From contig NZ_CP015136.1 of the NCBI RefSeq assembly GCF_001618865.1, positions 7,103,001 through 7,167,000 on the forward strand: DNA of 64,000 nucleotides, written 5' to 3'. The position numbers were made by a program, and so were the translations under genes. Shown here one piece after another: positions 43,108-52,415 of the stretch. The notes beneath the pieces were generated by a model. It searched no databases. It had not been told where the DNA came from and saw only the letters and a program-made list of their open reading frames with translations. Position 1 is the stretch's first letter; the number at the start of each line of letters is the position of its first letter. The stretch is from Luteitalea pratensis. Its GTDB lineage: Bacteria > Acidobacteriota > Vicinamibacteria > Vicinamibacterales > Vicinamibacteraceae.

Positions 43108-45360
43108 ATGCTGCACACCGAAGTCAGGCCAAGCGACGCAGCCGCGCCGGCCGATGGCACCTCCGCGCGAGTCTGGTGTCGGGCTCGCACGTGGCGCGTG
43201 CTCGACAAGCGCAGTGCCGGCGGCACGACCCTGTGGCGTCTCGTCAGAAAAGCGGAAGTTCCCCGCCTGATCGCATCGCCACCGGACGAAGTATCGGCAA
43301 TGCGCATGGGCAGGCGCGCGGTGTCGCGGCAAACGTGGATCCGTGATGCCGTCGCGCACGTGCGCTCGCATGCGCCGGTCTGGTGGCCGGCCACGGCGAC
43401 GACGCTGCCGGTTGCCGCACTGGCGTGGCAGCTCGTGCCGGCGATGATGGTCCTGTCCGGGCACCATCGACGCGTGCTGCTCGCCGACGCCGTCGGCATG
43501 GGCAAGACGATTCAAGCCGGTGTGTTGCTGCACGAGATCCACGCGCGCGAGCCCGACGCCACCACTCTGGTGATCACGCCAGCGACCCTCGTGGCGCAAT
43601 GGGCCACCGAGTTGCGTACCCGGGCATGCCTCACGCCAGCGGTGCTCGATGCCGCGGCGCTGCGCCGTGAAGCCGAATACCCCCGCGCCATGGTTGATGC
43701 AGCCCGGGCCGGCACCTGCTGGCTGATGTCCATCGACCTGCTTCGTCAACCCGACGTCGTCGCCCTGCTCGTACGTACGCGATGGACACTCCTGGTCGTC
43801 GACGAGGCGCACGCCGCCGCGCCGGGAACCGCCAGGCTCGAGGCCGTGTCGCGCGTGGCCGGCGCGAGCGTGCGTATGCTGCTGCTGACTGCCACGCCCT
43901 CCGCCGGCGGCGCGGCCGACGGCTTGCGCCGGCTGGGCGCACGGGCCGGAGAGGCGCCGATGCCAGTGGTGAGGCGAGACGCGTCGCTCTTGTCGCGACC
44001 ACACCGCCGTTCGCTCGCGCTGCGCGCTGGCCTCGACGCCGATCATGCGGCGCTCTGCGCGCGCCTGGATCGGTTCGTCGAGCGGGCACGCGTCGAGTCC
44101 GGCGCTCGCGGGCTCCTGCCCGCCCTGGTGCTCCGACGCCGGGCCTCATCCTGCCCGGCGGCCCTGCGGCGCTCGCTCGAACGCCGGCTCGAGGTGCTTG
44201 GGGAGTCGGCGACGACTGGCACTCCGTCTGTGCTTCCCTCGCTGTTCGAACCCGACCCATTCACGAGCCAGGACGAACGAGACGATGAGGTCATGCGCGT
44301 CGTGGCGTGGTCAGACGCGACTGCCGAGCGAACGGAACTGGAGAGGTTGCTCGAGCTCGCCCGGCAGGTGCCGCCCGCTGGCCGGAAACTCGGATGCGTA
44401 CGGCGCCTGGTGCGGCGATGTCGCGAGCCAGTGGTGGTCTTCACGGCGTTCCTCGACACGCTGCGGGCGCTCCGCGCCCTGCTGCCGGCCGAAGGCGTGG
44501 TGATGGTGCACGGCGAACAGCCGGACGCCCTGCGCGCTCATGCGATCCGGTCGTTCACCGTGGGTGATGCTGCGGTGCTGCTGGCCACCGACACGGCCGC
44601 CGAGGGCCTTAACCTCCACGCGCGGTGCCGTCTCGTGGTCCATGCCGAGGTCCCCTCGTCGAGCCGCATCTTCGAGCAGCGCACGGGCCGGCTGGATCGC
44701 TATGGCCAGTCCCGCCGCGTCCACGCGGTCATCATCTCCAGCCTGACACGTGAGGACCGCGAGGCCATGGAGCGCCTGCAGGCGCGGACGCAGCGCGACA
44801 AGCAGTGGATCGCAGGCGCAGGGGCGACCACTTGCAGACGCACCGCCGTGGCGGCGCGCAGGTTGGCGCTCGACGTCGCGCAGGAGCGGCCAGCCGCCGG
44901 CGCCGCGCCTGAACGCGACCGCGACGTGCCCGCGATTCGCGCGTGCGCGCTACCTCCACGTCGTTGGCGACGACTCGTGTCGCGGCTCGAGCTGCCGATC
45001 GGGACGACAGCGGTGTGGACGGCCACCTGGCGCATCGCCGGCGGGCCAGAGCTGTCCGCCTCACGGGTGCCAGTGCTCGTAGCAGGTGACTCCTCCGGAC
45101 CTCCGGACCTGACGTCGGCGGCGCGGCAGGGAGCAATGCGAGGCAGGGTGACACGGGCCGTATGGCTGGTACGTCGCCTCACCCGCTGGGAGGCCGACGC
45201 CGCACGCGCGATCGAAATGGACGAGTCGATGAACGCGATGCCGGACCTGTTTGCCGATGCGCCCCATGGCCATGAAATTCGACCCACCAGGCGCCAGCCG
45301 GACCTGTGGGCCACGCTGGAGGGCGAGACGATGATCGGACCCGCTGCCGGTGTGCGATGA
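43108..45360 (+). CDS. SNF2-family helicase of a candidate defence pair
   Basis: The 750-residue superfamily 2 ATPase shows Walker A DAVGMGKTIQAG (Lys133), DEAH box VVDEAHA (Asp232), motif III LLTATPS and motif VI QRTGRLDRYGQ. The helicase C domain contains TDTAAEGLNLH. This pattern is the RapA/SNF2 type found in restriction and DISARM-like systems as the translocase. ATG 43108 follows AGGGGAG at 8 nt. The stop overlaps the methyltransferase ATG by 4 bp (ATGA), so the two products are made together. The C-terminal about 200 residues have no recognised domain. Confidence 0.85.
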   Translation: MLHTEVRPSDAAAPADGTSARVWCRARTWRVLDKRSAGGTTLWRLVRKAEVPRLIASPPDEVSAMRMGRRAVSRQTWIRDAVAHVRSHAPVWWPATATTLPVAALAWQLVPAMMVLSGHHRRVLLADAVGMGKTIQAGVLLHEIHAREPDATTLVITPATLVAQWATELRTRACLTPAVLDAAALRREAEYPRAMVDAARAGTCWLMSIDLLRQPDVVALLVRTRWTLLVVDEAHAAAPGTARLEAVSRVAGASVRMLLLTATPSAGGAADGLRRLGARAGEAPMPVVRRDASLLSRPHRRSLALRAGLDADHAALCARLDRFVERARVESGARGLLPALVLRRRASSCPAALRRSLERRLEVLGESATTGTPSVLPSLFEPDPFTSQDERDDEVMRVVAWSDATAERTELERLLELARQVPPAGRKLGCVRRLVRRCREPVVVFTAFLDTLRALRALLPAEGVVMVHGEQPDALRAHAIRSFTVGDAAVLLATDTAAEGLNLHARCRLVVHAEVPSSSRIFEQRTGRLDRYGQSRRVHAVIISSLTREDREAMERLQARTQRDKQWIAGAGATTCRRTAVAARRLALDVAQERPAAGAAPERDRDVPAIRACALPPRRWRRLVSRLELPIGTTAVWTATWRIAGGPELSASRVPVLVAGDSSGPPDLTSAARQGAMRGRVTRAVWLVRRLTRWEADAARAIEMDESMNAMPDLFADAPHGHEIRPTRRQPDLWATLEGETMIGPAAGVR

Positions 45361-48300
45361 GTGCGGCATGGGTGACGGGTGGCCGCGTGTGGTCGCGAGT
45401 AGTCGAGCGCCACCTCGCAACGGCACTGCTCCATGGTGCGTCGGAGGAAGCGGCCGCTCGGGCGATGCGACGATGCATCTGCACGTGGCGAGGCGCGAGC
45501 GAGACCCTCGGCCCCGCGAGCGGCGCGGCTGCCGTGTGGGAGCACCTCGTGCGACCGTGCGCGGAGGCGCTCGGATGGTCGCCCCGACGCGACGCCGCCG
45601 TGCCAGTGGGTGGCATCCACATGCGCGTGGGCGAGGCCGCGCTCGGCCCGGTGCGTCAGCTGCTCGTGGCCATGCCCTGGGGCATGGCGCACGAGGGACT
45701 ACAGCGCGCAGCGACGCGACTCGGGGCTGCGCGCGATACGCGCTGGGTCGCTGCCTGCAATGGGCAGTCCTGGCGGTGGTACGACGCCACGCGGCCCTAT
45801 GCGCGCGAGCACATGGCGATCGACCTGGCACACGCGTCGATCGACGCCCGCGTCTGGCAGGTGCTCTGGCTGCTGGGCCAGCTGGTCCGGAGTACGCGCA
45901 GTGCCCGGACACCGGACATGCCGTGGCTCGAGCGACTCGTGACCTCGAGCGCCAGCGAAGGTGCGGGGGCGGCGGCGGCGCTGCGCGACGGGGTGTCCTC
46001 GGCGCTCGCCGGGCTGGCTCGACGAGCGGACGGCGATCACGACGCGCACGTGATGCTCGTCTTCCAGTGGCTCTTCCTGCTGTTTGCCGAATCCCGCTCG
46101 CTGTTGCCCATGTGGCATCCGGCCTATCGCCGGAGCTACGCCGTGTCGTCGCTCGCGCGCGAGAGCGCGCCGACTCGGGTCAGTGCCGTCGGCGTGCACG
46201 AGGGCCTCGCGGCCATCGGCCGGCTGGGCCGGGACGGCGCGGAACTCGGGGGACTGACGGTGCGTGCGCTGGGCGGCCCATTGTTCTCGGGCACCCTCAA
46301 GGCCCGGCGCTCGGGGCGCATCGCCGACGCGGAACTCGGAACGATGCTGGCACAGCTCACGCACGGGAGCGGCCCGCGAAGCGGAACCCCGATCGACTTC
46401 GGCGAACTCGGCGTCGAGCACCTCGGCTCGCTGTACGAGCGCTTGATGTCGCCGCCAGTCGCGGACGGATCGCCGGCGCTGTTGCGCAAGCGCACAGGTG
46501 CGTTCTACACGCCGCGCGTCCTTGCCGACATGCTGGTGGAGCGGACGCTCGATCCTCTCGTCCGCGGCGCCTCGTCACGCGAGATCCTCGGCCTGCGCAT
46601 CCTCGATCCAGCGATGGGAAGCGGCGCGCTGCTCGCGAGTGCCTTGCGCTACCTGGTCGCCGCCGTGGAGGCGGCCTGGATTCGCGAGGGACTCGGCGGC
46701 CCGCTCGACGTACCGAGGCACGAGCGCGAGTCGCTGCCACGCTGCATAGCCGAGCAATGCCTCTACGGCGTCGACGTCAACGCCAGGGCGGTGGACGTGG
46801 CACGGCTCTCGATCTGGTTGCTCTCGATGGCTCCCGATCGCCCGCTCACGTGGCTGGATGCACATCTGCGCGTCGGCAACAGCCTGGTGGGTACCTCGCC
46901 GTCCACGATTCTGTCGCGTCTGCCCGGACGCGACCGATGGCCACGGCGCCGCGCGGATGCCCAGTTGACGCTGTTCGACCTGGAGCAGTGGCATCACGAG
47001 GCCGCCGAGATCGGTCCGATGATGGAAGCGCTCGTGGCGCGACCGACCGAGTCCGCCGCTGCGGCCGGCGACAAGTCGCGCGCCCTTGCGAGCCTGCGAT
47101 CGCGGAAGGTGCTCGCCGCGTGGCGGGCCCGCGCCGATGCCTGGTGTGGCGCGGCAATGGAGGTCGATCCGCCCACGAGCGGACTGTGGCGGGCCGTGGA
47201 CGAGGCTCTCAGGGTGGGTGGCGCGAGCCCGGGCGCCGGCGCTGCACAGGTCTACCAATTCACCGATTGCTGGCTGGCATCGGCCGATGCGCAGCACTGT
47301 CTGCACTGGAGTCTCGAGTTCCCGGAGATGTTCGAGAACGGCCGCCATGGCTTCGACGCGGTGATCGCGAACCCTCCATGGGAGATGCTGCGTGGCGATC
47401 TCGGCAGCGGAGCCGACCGCACCGCGGCGAGAAACGACCTCGCACCACTGCTGCGATTCGTTCGCAGGAGCGGGCTGTACCGCGAAGTCGGCGGCCACGT
47501 GAACAGCTACCAGTTGTTTCTCGAGCGAATGCTCCAACTCGTGAGACCAGCCGGACGGCTCGGCTGTCTGCTGCCTGGCGGGATGCTGGTCGACCACGGC
47601 GCGGCGGCACTCCGTCGGCTCGTCCTCGACCGTGTCTCGGTCGATCAGCTCTCGATCTTCGACAACCGGGACGCCATCTTCCCCATCCACCGCTCCGTCC
47701 GCATTGTCGCCATGACGGGTACCAGCGGCGGCCCGACCGAGGCCATGCTCGTGGACGATGGCGTGCTGGCGACGACGGCAGTCCGCACACAGCGGGCAAC
47801 GGAGGCGCCGCGGCTGCTGCCGCGCACGCTCCTGCGCCAGGCGAGCGGCGATCTGGAGGCGGTGCCATGGGTCCGCGACGGCGACCAGGTGCGTCTGCTC
47901 GGGCAGTTGCTGTCGTTTCCGCGGCTCGGTGGCGCGCATTGGCACCTGCGGTTCGGCCGCGAGCTGAACGCCACCGAAGACAGGGCGCTGTTGCGCAGCG
48001 GTCCGATCCCCGATGGCGGCCTCGCGGTCGTCGACGGCAAGCACCTGCAGGCGTTCTCGGTATGCCCGCCGGATACGGCCTCGTGGGTCTCCGTCGTGGA
48101 CGCGGCCCGCGCACTCCCCGACCAGCGGTGGCGGCAGTGGCGACTCGCCTACCGTGACGTGTCGTCGGCGACGAACATGCGCTCGCTGATCGCGGCGTTG
48201 CTGCCACCTGCCTGCGTCAGCACGCACACGCTGTTCTGCCTGCGCACCCGGCTGGGACTACCTACGCAGCTGTACCTGTGCGGCATGTTGAACAGCCTGG

Positions 48301-48584
48301 TGGCGGATTGGTTCGTACGCCGGTATCTGGGCGGCCATGTGACCACGAGCCTGATCGCGAGCCTCCCGGTCCCGAAGGTTGCGGCGACACATCCGCTGCG
48401 GCGGCGCGTCGTGCGGCTAACGGCCAGGCTGATGCGCACCGCTGACGATGAGCGGGCGCAGGGCGAATTGCAGGCGGCCGCCGCCACGCTCTACGCGCTC
48501 GGCCAGGAATCGAGGGCTACCGTGGCCGCGGACTTTCCGCGACTGTCGCCCGTCGTCCGCGAACGGCTGCTGGGTGGGGAGTGA
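45357..48584 (+). CDS. Eco57I/type IIG-like N6-adenine DNA methyltransferase with degenerate nuclease region
   Basis: The 1075-residue protein has an N-terminal region (about 40-130) that aligns in layout with the HSDR_N-type nuclease of type IIG enzymes (ending ACNGQSWRWYD), but the E-x-K position reads VAMPWG. The methyltransferase core has FYTPRVLADMLV, motif I DPAMGSG (from Asp417) and motif IV NPPW (from Asn672), typical of N6-adenine methylation. A C-terminal target-recognition region includes FRLAYRDVSS-like and SLIASLPVPKV segments. Translationally coupled to the SNF2 helicase, it probably forms a phage-defence module; no specificity subunit or third gene is present. Confidence 0.85.
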   Translation: MSAAWVTGGRVWSRVVERHLATALLHGASEEAAARAMRRCICTWRGASETLGPASGAAAVWEHLVRPCAEALGWSPRRDAAVPVGGIHMRVGEAALGPVRQLLVAMPWGMAHEGLQRAATRLGAARDTRWVAACNGQSWRWYDATRPYAREHMAIDLAHASIDARVWQVLWLLGQLVRSTRSARTPDMPWLERLVTSSASEGAGAAAALRDGVSSALAGLARRADGDHDAHVMLVFQWLFLLFAESRSLLPMWHPAYRRSYAVSSLARESAPTRVSAVGVHEGLAAIGRLGRDGAELGGLTVRALGGPLFSGTLKARRSGRIADAELGTMLAQLTHGSGPRSGTPIDFGELGVEHLGSLYERLMSPPVADGSPALLRKRTGAFYTPRVLADMLVERTLDPLVRGASSREILGLRILDPAMGSGALLASALRYLVAAVEAAWIREGLGGPLDVPRHERESLPRCIAEQCLYGVDVNARAVDVARLSIWLLSMAPDRPLTWLDAHLRVGNSLVGTSPSTILSRLPGRDRWPRRRADAQLTLFDLEQWHHEAAEIGPMMEALVARPTESAAAAGDKSRALASLRSRKVLAAWRARADAWCGAAMEVDPPTSGLWRAVDEALRVGGASPGAGAAQVYQFTDCWLASADAQHCLHWSLEFPEMFENGRHGFDAVIANPPWEMLRGDLGSGADRTAARNDLAPLLRFVRRSGLYREVGGHVNSYQLFLERMLQLVRPAGRLGCLLPGGMLVDHGAAALRRLVLDRVSVDQLSIFDNRDAIFPIHRSVRIVAMTGTSGGPTEAMLVDDGVLATTAVRTQRATEAPRLLPRTLLRQASGDLEAVPWVRDGDQVRLLGQLLSFPRLGGAHWHLRFGRELNATEDRALLRSGPIPDGGLAVVDGKHLQAFSVCPPDTASWVSVVDAARALPDQRWRQWRLAYRDVSSATNMRSLIAALLPPACVSTHTLFCLRTRLGLPTQLYLCGMLNSLVADWFVRRYLGGHVTTSLIASLPVPKVAATHPLRRRVVRLTARLMRTADDERAQGELQAAAATLYALGQESRATVAADFPRLSPVVRERLLGGE

Positions 48585-48597
48585 AAGAGGTGCGCGG

Positions 48598-48879
48598 TCA
48601 GCCGCGCCACGCGTGCCAGATGGTCACGGCGAGGACGACCAGGACGCCGAAGGCATTGACCGCGAAGAACCAGTCGCGCTCGCGCACGTATTCGGCGCAG
48701 GAGATCAGCACCCGCGCCATTGGCGTCCCCATCAGCACGATCAGGCCGGTCTGCAGCAGCAGGTCGGCCGCGGGCCCTGGCCGGGCAAGAGCAAGACACA
48801 GGCCGGCCGCAAGCAGGCCGGTGCTGACCATCACACCGGTGCGAAGCGTACGTGCGAGGACTGTCTCGAACGTGGTCAT
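48598..48879 (-). CDS. DUF1634-family membrane protein
   Basis: The 93-residue protein has three hydrophobic segments, opening MTTFETVLARTLRTGVMVS. DUF1634 proteins are nearly always encoded next to TauE/SafE exporters. ATG 48879 overlaps the TauE stop by 4 bp. Its role is unknown; it is possibly an accessory subunit of the exporter. Confidence 0.82.
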   Translation of the reverse strand: MTTFETVLARTLRTGVMVSTGLLAAGLCLALARPGPAADLLLQTGLIVLMGTPMARVLISCAEYVRERDWFFAVNAFGVLVVLAVTIWHAWRG

Positions 48880-49694
48880 GCGCGCACCAGCATCATGACG
48901 GCCACAAACACCAGCACGAGGCCAAGCAGCACCTTCAGCCCGCGCGCCTTCGCACGCTCCGCGATCCAGAAGCCGCCGCGCGTGCCCACCATGACGCCGA
49001 GCACCGAGGCTGCCGCATACATCGGCGGGATCTCGCCCGCCGCGTAGTACAACGGCGCGGAAGCCGCTGCCGTCACCCCGATCATCATCGCGCTCGTCGT
49101 GGCCGAGACGCGCAGCGGCACACCGCACCACGTCGTCAGTGCCGGCACCTTGAGGATGCCGCCACCGATGCCGAGCAGGCCCGAGACGTTACCGGCGAGG
49201 AACGACACAAACAGGGCCAGCGGCAGTCGCCGCACGCGGTAGGCGCGCAGCCGTTTCTGTTCGTCGCAATACCACTGCCCACCCAGCCAGCCCGTGCCGT
49301 CCGTGCTCTCCTGGTCCGTCGTCCGCCGATAAATCTCGCGGAACATCACGCCGGCGATGAACAACGCGACGGCGCCGAAGAGCAGCCGCAGCGTACGCTG
49401 CGGCAGCGCCTGCGCCGTCAGGCCGCCGGCCAGGCCACCGATCGTGGTCGCGATCTCGAGGACGATCCCGAGGCGGAAGTTGACCGTGCCATCGCCCAGC
49501 TTCTGCGCCGACACGACGCTGGACGTCGCAATCACCGTCATCAGGCCGATGCCAGCGGCCTGGCGGAACGGCAAGCCGTACACGAGGGTCAGCGCCGGCA
49601 CCAGGAATACGCCGCCGCCCAGGCCGAGCAGCGCGCCGACCATGCCGCCGAGCGCGCCCAGCGCCATCACGCCGACGATGCCGAGCAGTGTCAC
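48876..49694 (-). CDS. TauE/SafE-family sulfite/organosulfonate exporter
   Basis: The 272-residue protein has about eight membrane segments and the two family repeats, GALLGLGGGVFLVPAL and SGLLGIGGGILKVPAL. Members export sulfite, sulfoacetate or related anions, or take up sulfur compounds. A hydrophilic insert of about 25 residues (around TTDQESTDGTGWL) separates the halves. It starts 7 bp after panE and is coupled to DUF1634. Confidence 0.88.
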   Translation of the reverse strand: MTLLGIVGVMALGALGGMVGALLGLGGGVFLVPALTLVYGLPFRQAAGIGLMTVIATSSVVSAQKLGDGTVNFRLGIVLEIATTIGGLAGGLTAQALPQRTLRLLFGAVALFIAGVMFREIYRRTTDQESTDGTGWLGGQWYCDEQKRLRAYRVRRLPLALFVSFLAGNVSGLLGIGGGILKVPALTTWCGVPLRVSATTSAMMIGVTAAASAPLYYAAGEIPPMYAAASVLGVMVGTRGGFWIAERAKARGLKVLLGLVLVFVAVMMLVRA

Positions 49695-49701
49695 CAGCGG
49701 C

Positions 49702-50667
49702 TCACCGGGAACTACCTCCGATGTACGGAGTGAGCGTGGACGCCAGCGTCGCCATCACGGGCGTTGGCACGCCCAGGGCGGCACCGCGACGCACGACGTC
49801 GCCGGCCAGTGCGTCGAGTTCGATCCGCTTGCCGGCTTGAAGATCGATGAGCAGCGAAGATCGCGTGCCGGCGGGCAGTGCGTCCATGTAGCCACGGACA
49901 CGATCGAGCACGTCAGGGGCGACGGCAATCCCCTCGGCGCGCGCAACCGCCTCGGTCTCGGCGAAGGCAGCGTCGAGCGTCGCGCGCAATGCCGGCGTCG
50001 ACCACACCACGCCGGCGGGCTGCCGTGCGGCGCCGGTAACGGCGGCAAACGGCGCGAGATAGACGAACTTCTCCCACAGGGGGACACGCGCGTCGGCCAC
50101 CGGTTCGGCCTGGATGTCGGCGCGCCGAAGTAACTCGGCCAAGGCCAGAACTCGTGGGGAAGGCTCCGCAGAAGGCCGGGCTCGGAGAGCCGGCCCTACC
50201 GTGTCGGGGATCTCGCCGAACACGATGCGTCGATGCGTGCCCGTCTGCTGGATCAGGCCTGGAGCCTTCAGGGCCGTGGCGATATAGGTGGGTCCGGCGA
50301 GTACCCGGTCCACGCCGACGACGGTGCCGACGTCCGCCGCGCTCGACACCCCGTTCTGCAGCGTGACCACGAGCGTGTCCGGCCCCAGCAACGGTCCGAG
50401 CAACGGCAGCGCCGTGGCGTTGTCGTAGGTCTTGACCGCGTACAGCACCACGTCGGCCGGTCCGATCCCGGCGGCGTCGGCCGAGACGCGAGGGTGAACC
50501 ACGAGGTCTCCAAGCGGACTCCACACCCAGAGCCCGCGTGACCGGATCGCCTCGAGGTGAGCGCCGCGCGCCAACAGCGCCACGTCGAACCCCGCGTGCG
50601 CCAGCCGCGCCGCGTAGTACCCACCGACCGCTCCCGCGCCCACCACCGCAAACGTCGCGTCGGACAT
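49702..50667 (-). CDS. panE: 2-dehydropantoate 2-reductase (ketopantoate reductase) with repeat insertion
   Basis: The 321-residue protein has an N-terminal NADP fold ([21 protein letters not shown]), TLQNGV, the catalytic Lys in [12 protein letters not shown] and a C-terminal helical domain ending [20 protein letters not shown]. It reduces ketopantoate in pantothenate synthesis or acts on a related 2-oxoacid. Residues about 155-169 ([15 protein letters not shown]) are encoded by a 30-bp palindromic repeat in frame and lie between GEIPD and the helix starting [11 protein letters not shown], a loop position. The core residues are intact, so the enzyme may still work. Confidence 0.88.
   Translation of the reverse strand: MSDATFAVVGAGAVGGYYAARLAHAGFDVALLARGAHLEAIRSRGLWVWSPLGDLVVHPRVSADAAGIGPADVVLYAVKTYDNATALPLLGPLLGPDTLVVTLQNGVSSAADVGTVVGVDRVLAGPTYIATALKAPGLIQQTGTHRRIVFGEIPDTVGPALRARPSAEPSPRVLALAELLRRADIQAEPVADARVPLWEKFVYLAPFAAVTGAARQPAGVVWSTPALRATLDAAFAETEAVARAEGIAVAPDVLDRVRGYMDALPAGTRSSLLIDLQAGKRIELDALAGDVVRRGAALGVPTPVMATLASTLTPYIGGSSR
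50171..50200. repeat. GTAGGGAC-family palindrome inserted in frame in panE
   Basis: The 30 bp are an exact reverse complement of 8137-8166. The hairpin (GGCCGGGCTC-GGA-GAGCCGGCC) keeps the reading frame of panE and contains no stop in that frame. Confidence 0.8.
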
Positions 50668-50731
50668 CGCAGAGGCATTATCGCGGCATTCGCCTGTTCG
50701 AGCCCGGTGCCGACGACGTTGTTCCAGATCG

Positions 50732-52213
50732 ATGCGTTCCCTCTACGCGCGCCTGCACGACCGCTATTCCCCCGATCGGCGGGACGGATTGACCCGTCGC
50801 CAGATGCTGCTGACGTCGCTCTCCGCGGGCGCCGGGTTGCTCCTCAGCAGCCGAAGCCACGCGCAGGGCGCCGCCGGACGCGGCCGCGTCATCGTCGTCG
50901 GCGCGGGATTCTCAGGCCTGACGGCGGCCTACGAACTCGCGAGCGCAGGCCTCGATGTCCAGGTCATCGAGGCGCGCAACCGTGTCGGCGGCCGCGTCCT
51001 GTCCTTCAGGGACTTCGTGCCGGGCAAGGTCGTCGAAGGTGGCGCCGAGTTGATTGGCTCTAACCACGTACTGTGGCAGGCCTATGCGAAGCGCTTCGGG
51101 CTCGAGATGAACCCGATGACCGACGACGAGGGTCTCTCCGATCCGGTCGTCCTCGACGGACGTCGTCTCACGGCGAGCGACGCCCACGCTCTGTTTGTCG
51201 AGATGGAGGCCGCGTTCGCGACGATGAACGAGGACGCGAGAAAGCTGGTCGACGCCGATCGGCCGTGGCTCGCAGACGACGCCAGCGCCCTCGACCTCAA
51301 GACGGTGGGCGACTGGGTGCGTGGCCTCTCGTGCTCGGAGACGTGCCGTGGCGCCATCGACGCGATGCTCACCGCAGACAACGGCGTGCGGACGGAGTGG
51401 CAGAGCTACCTCGGTCACCTCGCGATGGTGAAGGGTGGCGGCGTCGAAGCCTTCTGGACCGACTCCGAGCTGTACCGCTGCAAACAAGGCAACCAGCAGC
51501 TGGCCGAACGGCTGGCTGACAGCGTCGGCCGCGACCGGATCACTTTGAAGACGCCCGCCACGCACGTGGCGACGTCATCGTCGGGAGTGCGCGTGCGGCT
51601 GGCGGACGGCCGTACGCTCGAATGCGACCAGGTGGTGATCGCCGTGCCACCGAACACGTGGAATCGCATCGCCTTCGACCCGGTGTTGCCAGCGCACATC
51701 CAGCCGCAGGTCGGCGCGAACGTCAAGTTCCTGATGCGGGTGAAGAGTGAGTTCTGGAGCCGCGCCAGACTATCGCCGAACTTCCTTTCGAGTGGGCCGG
51801 TCCAGATGACATGGCACCAGACCGAGAACCAGCACGGTCCGGGGATGTGCCTGAATGCCTTTTCCGGCGGGCCTGGGGCGGAGGAGGTCAGGTCGTGGAC
51901 ACCGGAGGAGCGAATGCGCCGCTACATGCAGGTGCTGTCGCCCGTTTACAAGGCGCTGCCCTCGTCGATCGTCCAGACGCGGTTCATGGACTGGCCGTCC
52001 GACACCTGGGTCAAGGGTTCGTACTCCTTCCCGGCGCCGGGCCAGATCATGCGGGTCGGCGCGACGCTCTGGGACGGCATCGGCCGCCTGCAGTTCGCGG
52101 GCGAGCACTGTGCATGCGCCTTCCCCGGATACATGGAGGGGGCACTGCACGCCGGTGCCGCGGCGGCGCGGCGCGTTGCCGAGCAACTCGGGGTGCCGGC
52201 GCGCGTCGCCTAG
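50732..52213 (+). CDS. Exported flavin monoamine oxidase-like protein
   Basis: The 493-residue protein begins with a twin-arginine-type signal ([20 protein letters not shown], cut near AQG). The FAD fold [25 protein letters not shown] and GGR motif [10 protein letters not shown] follow, with a C-terminal FAD contact [20 protein letters not shown]. It is probably a periplasmic amine or amino-acid oxidase; a Cys in the GEHCACAF segment could hold flavin covalently, which is an inference. The stop TAG is the start of a GTAGGGAC-family repeat. Confidence 0.85.
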   Translation: MRSLYARLHDRYSPDRRDGLTRRQMLLTSLSAGAGLLLSSRSHAQGAAGRGRVIVVGAGFSGLTAAYELASAGLDVQVIEARNRVGGRVLSFRDFVPGKVVEGGAELIGSNHVLWQAYAKRFGLEMNPMTDDEGLSDPVVLDGRRLTASDAHALFVEMEAAFATMNEDARKLVDADRPWLADDASALDLKTVGDWVRGLSCSETCRGAIDAMLTADNGVRTEWQSYLGHLAMVKGGGVEAFWTDSELYRCKQGNQQLAERLADSVGRDRITLKTPATHVATSSSGVRVRLADGRTLECDQVVIAVPPNTWNRIAFDPVLPAHIQPQVGANVKFLMRVKSEFWSRARLSPNFLSSGPVQMTWHQTENQHGPGMCLNAFSGGPGAEEVRSWTPEERMRRYMQVLSPVYKALPSSIVQTRFMDWPSDTWVKGSYSFPAPGQIMRVGATLWDGIGRLQFAGEHCACAFPGYMEGALHAGAAAARRVAEQLGVPARVA

Positions 52214-52414
52214 GTAGGGACGCCTCTCCGAGGCGTCCATCTCCGCAAAGTGGGCCGTTCCCGATCCCCGAGTCGATCCCCCATGTCCACGGGCCGCGTT
52301 ACGTGATCAGCTCTCTAGGTAGGGACGCCTCTCCGAGGCGTCCATCTCCGCAAAGTGGGCCGTTCGAGGAACGCCTGGCGGTGGTGGTGGACCGCTCGGA
52401 GAGCGGTCCCTACC
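52211..52414. repeat. GTAGGGAC-family repeats including a 50-bp perfect direct duplication
   Basis: The 50-bp sequence at 52211-52260 recurs without change at 52316-52365 (105-bp period). Each copy begins with the hairpin GACGCCTC-TCC-GAGGCGTC. A third hairpin, GACCGCTC-GGA-GAGCGGTC, faces the other way at about 52391-52409, ending CCCTACC next to the PfkB stop. Confidence 0.85.
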
Positions 52415-52415
52415 T

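Noticed and set aside
45350-48157. A 935-codon frame overlapping the methyltransferase
   Set aside because: Composition is dominated by Arg, Gly and Ala with no motif; it is the +1 shadow of a GC-rich gene.
43108-48584. Complete DISARM or BREX system
   Set aside because: Only a helicase and a methyltransferase are present; DrmA/B/C, PglZ, BrxC and other marker genes are absent on both sides.
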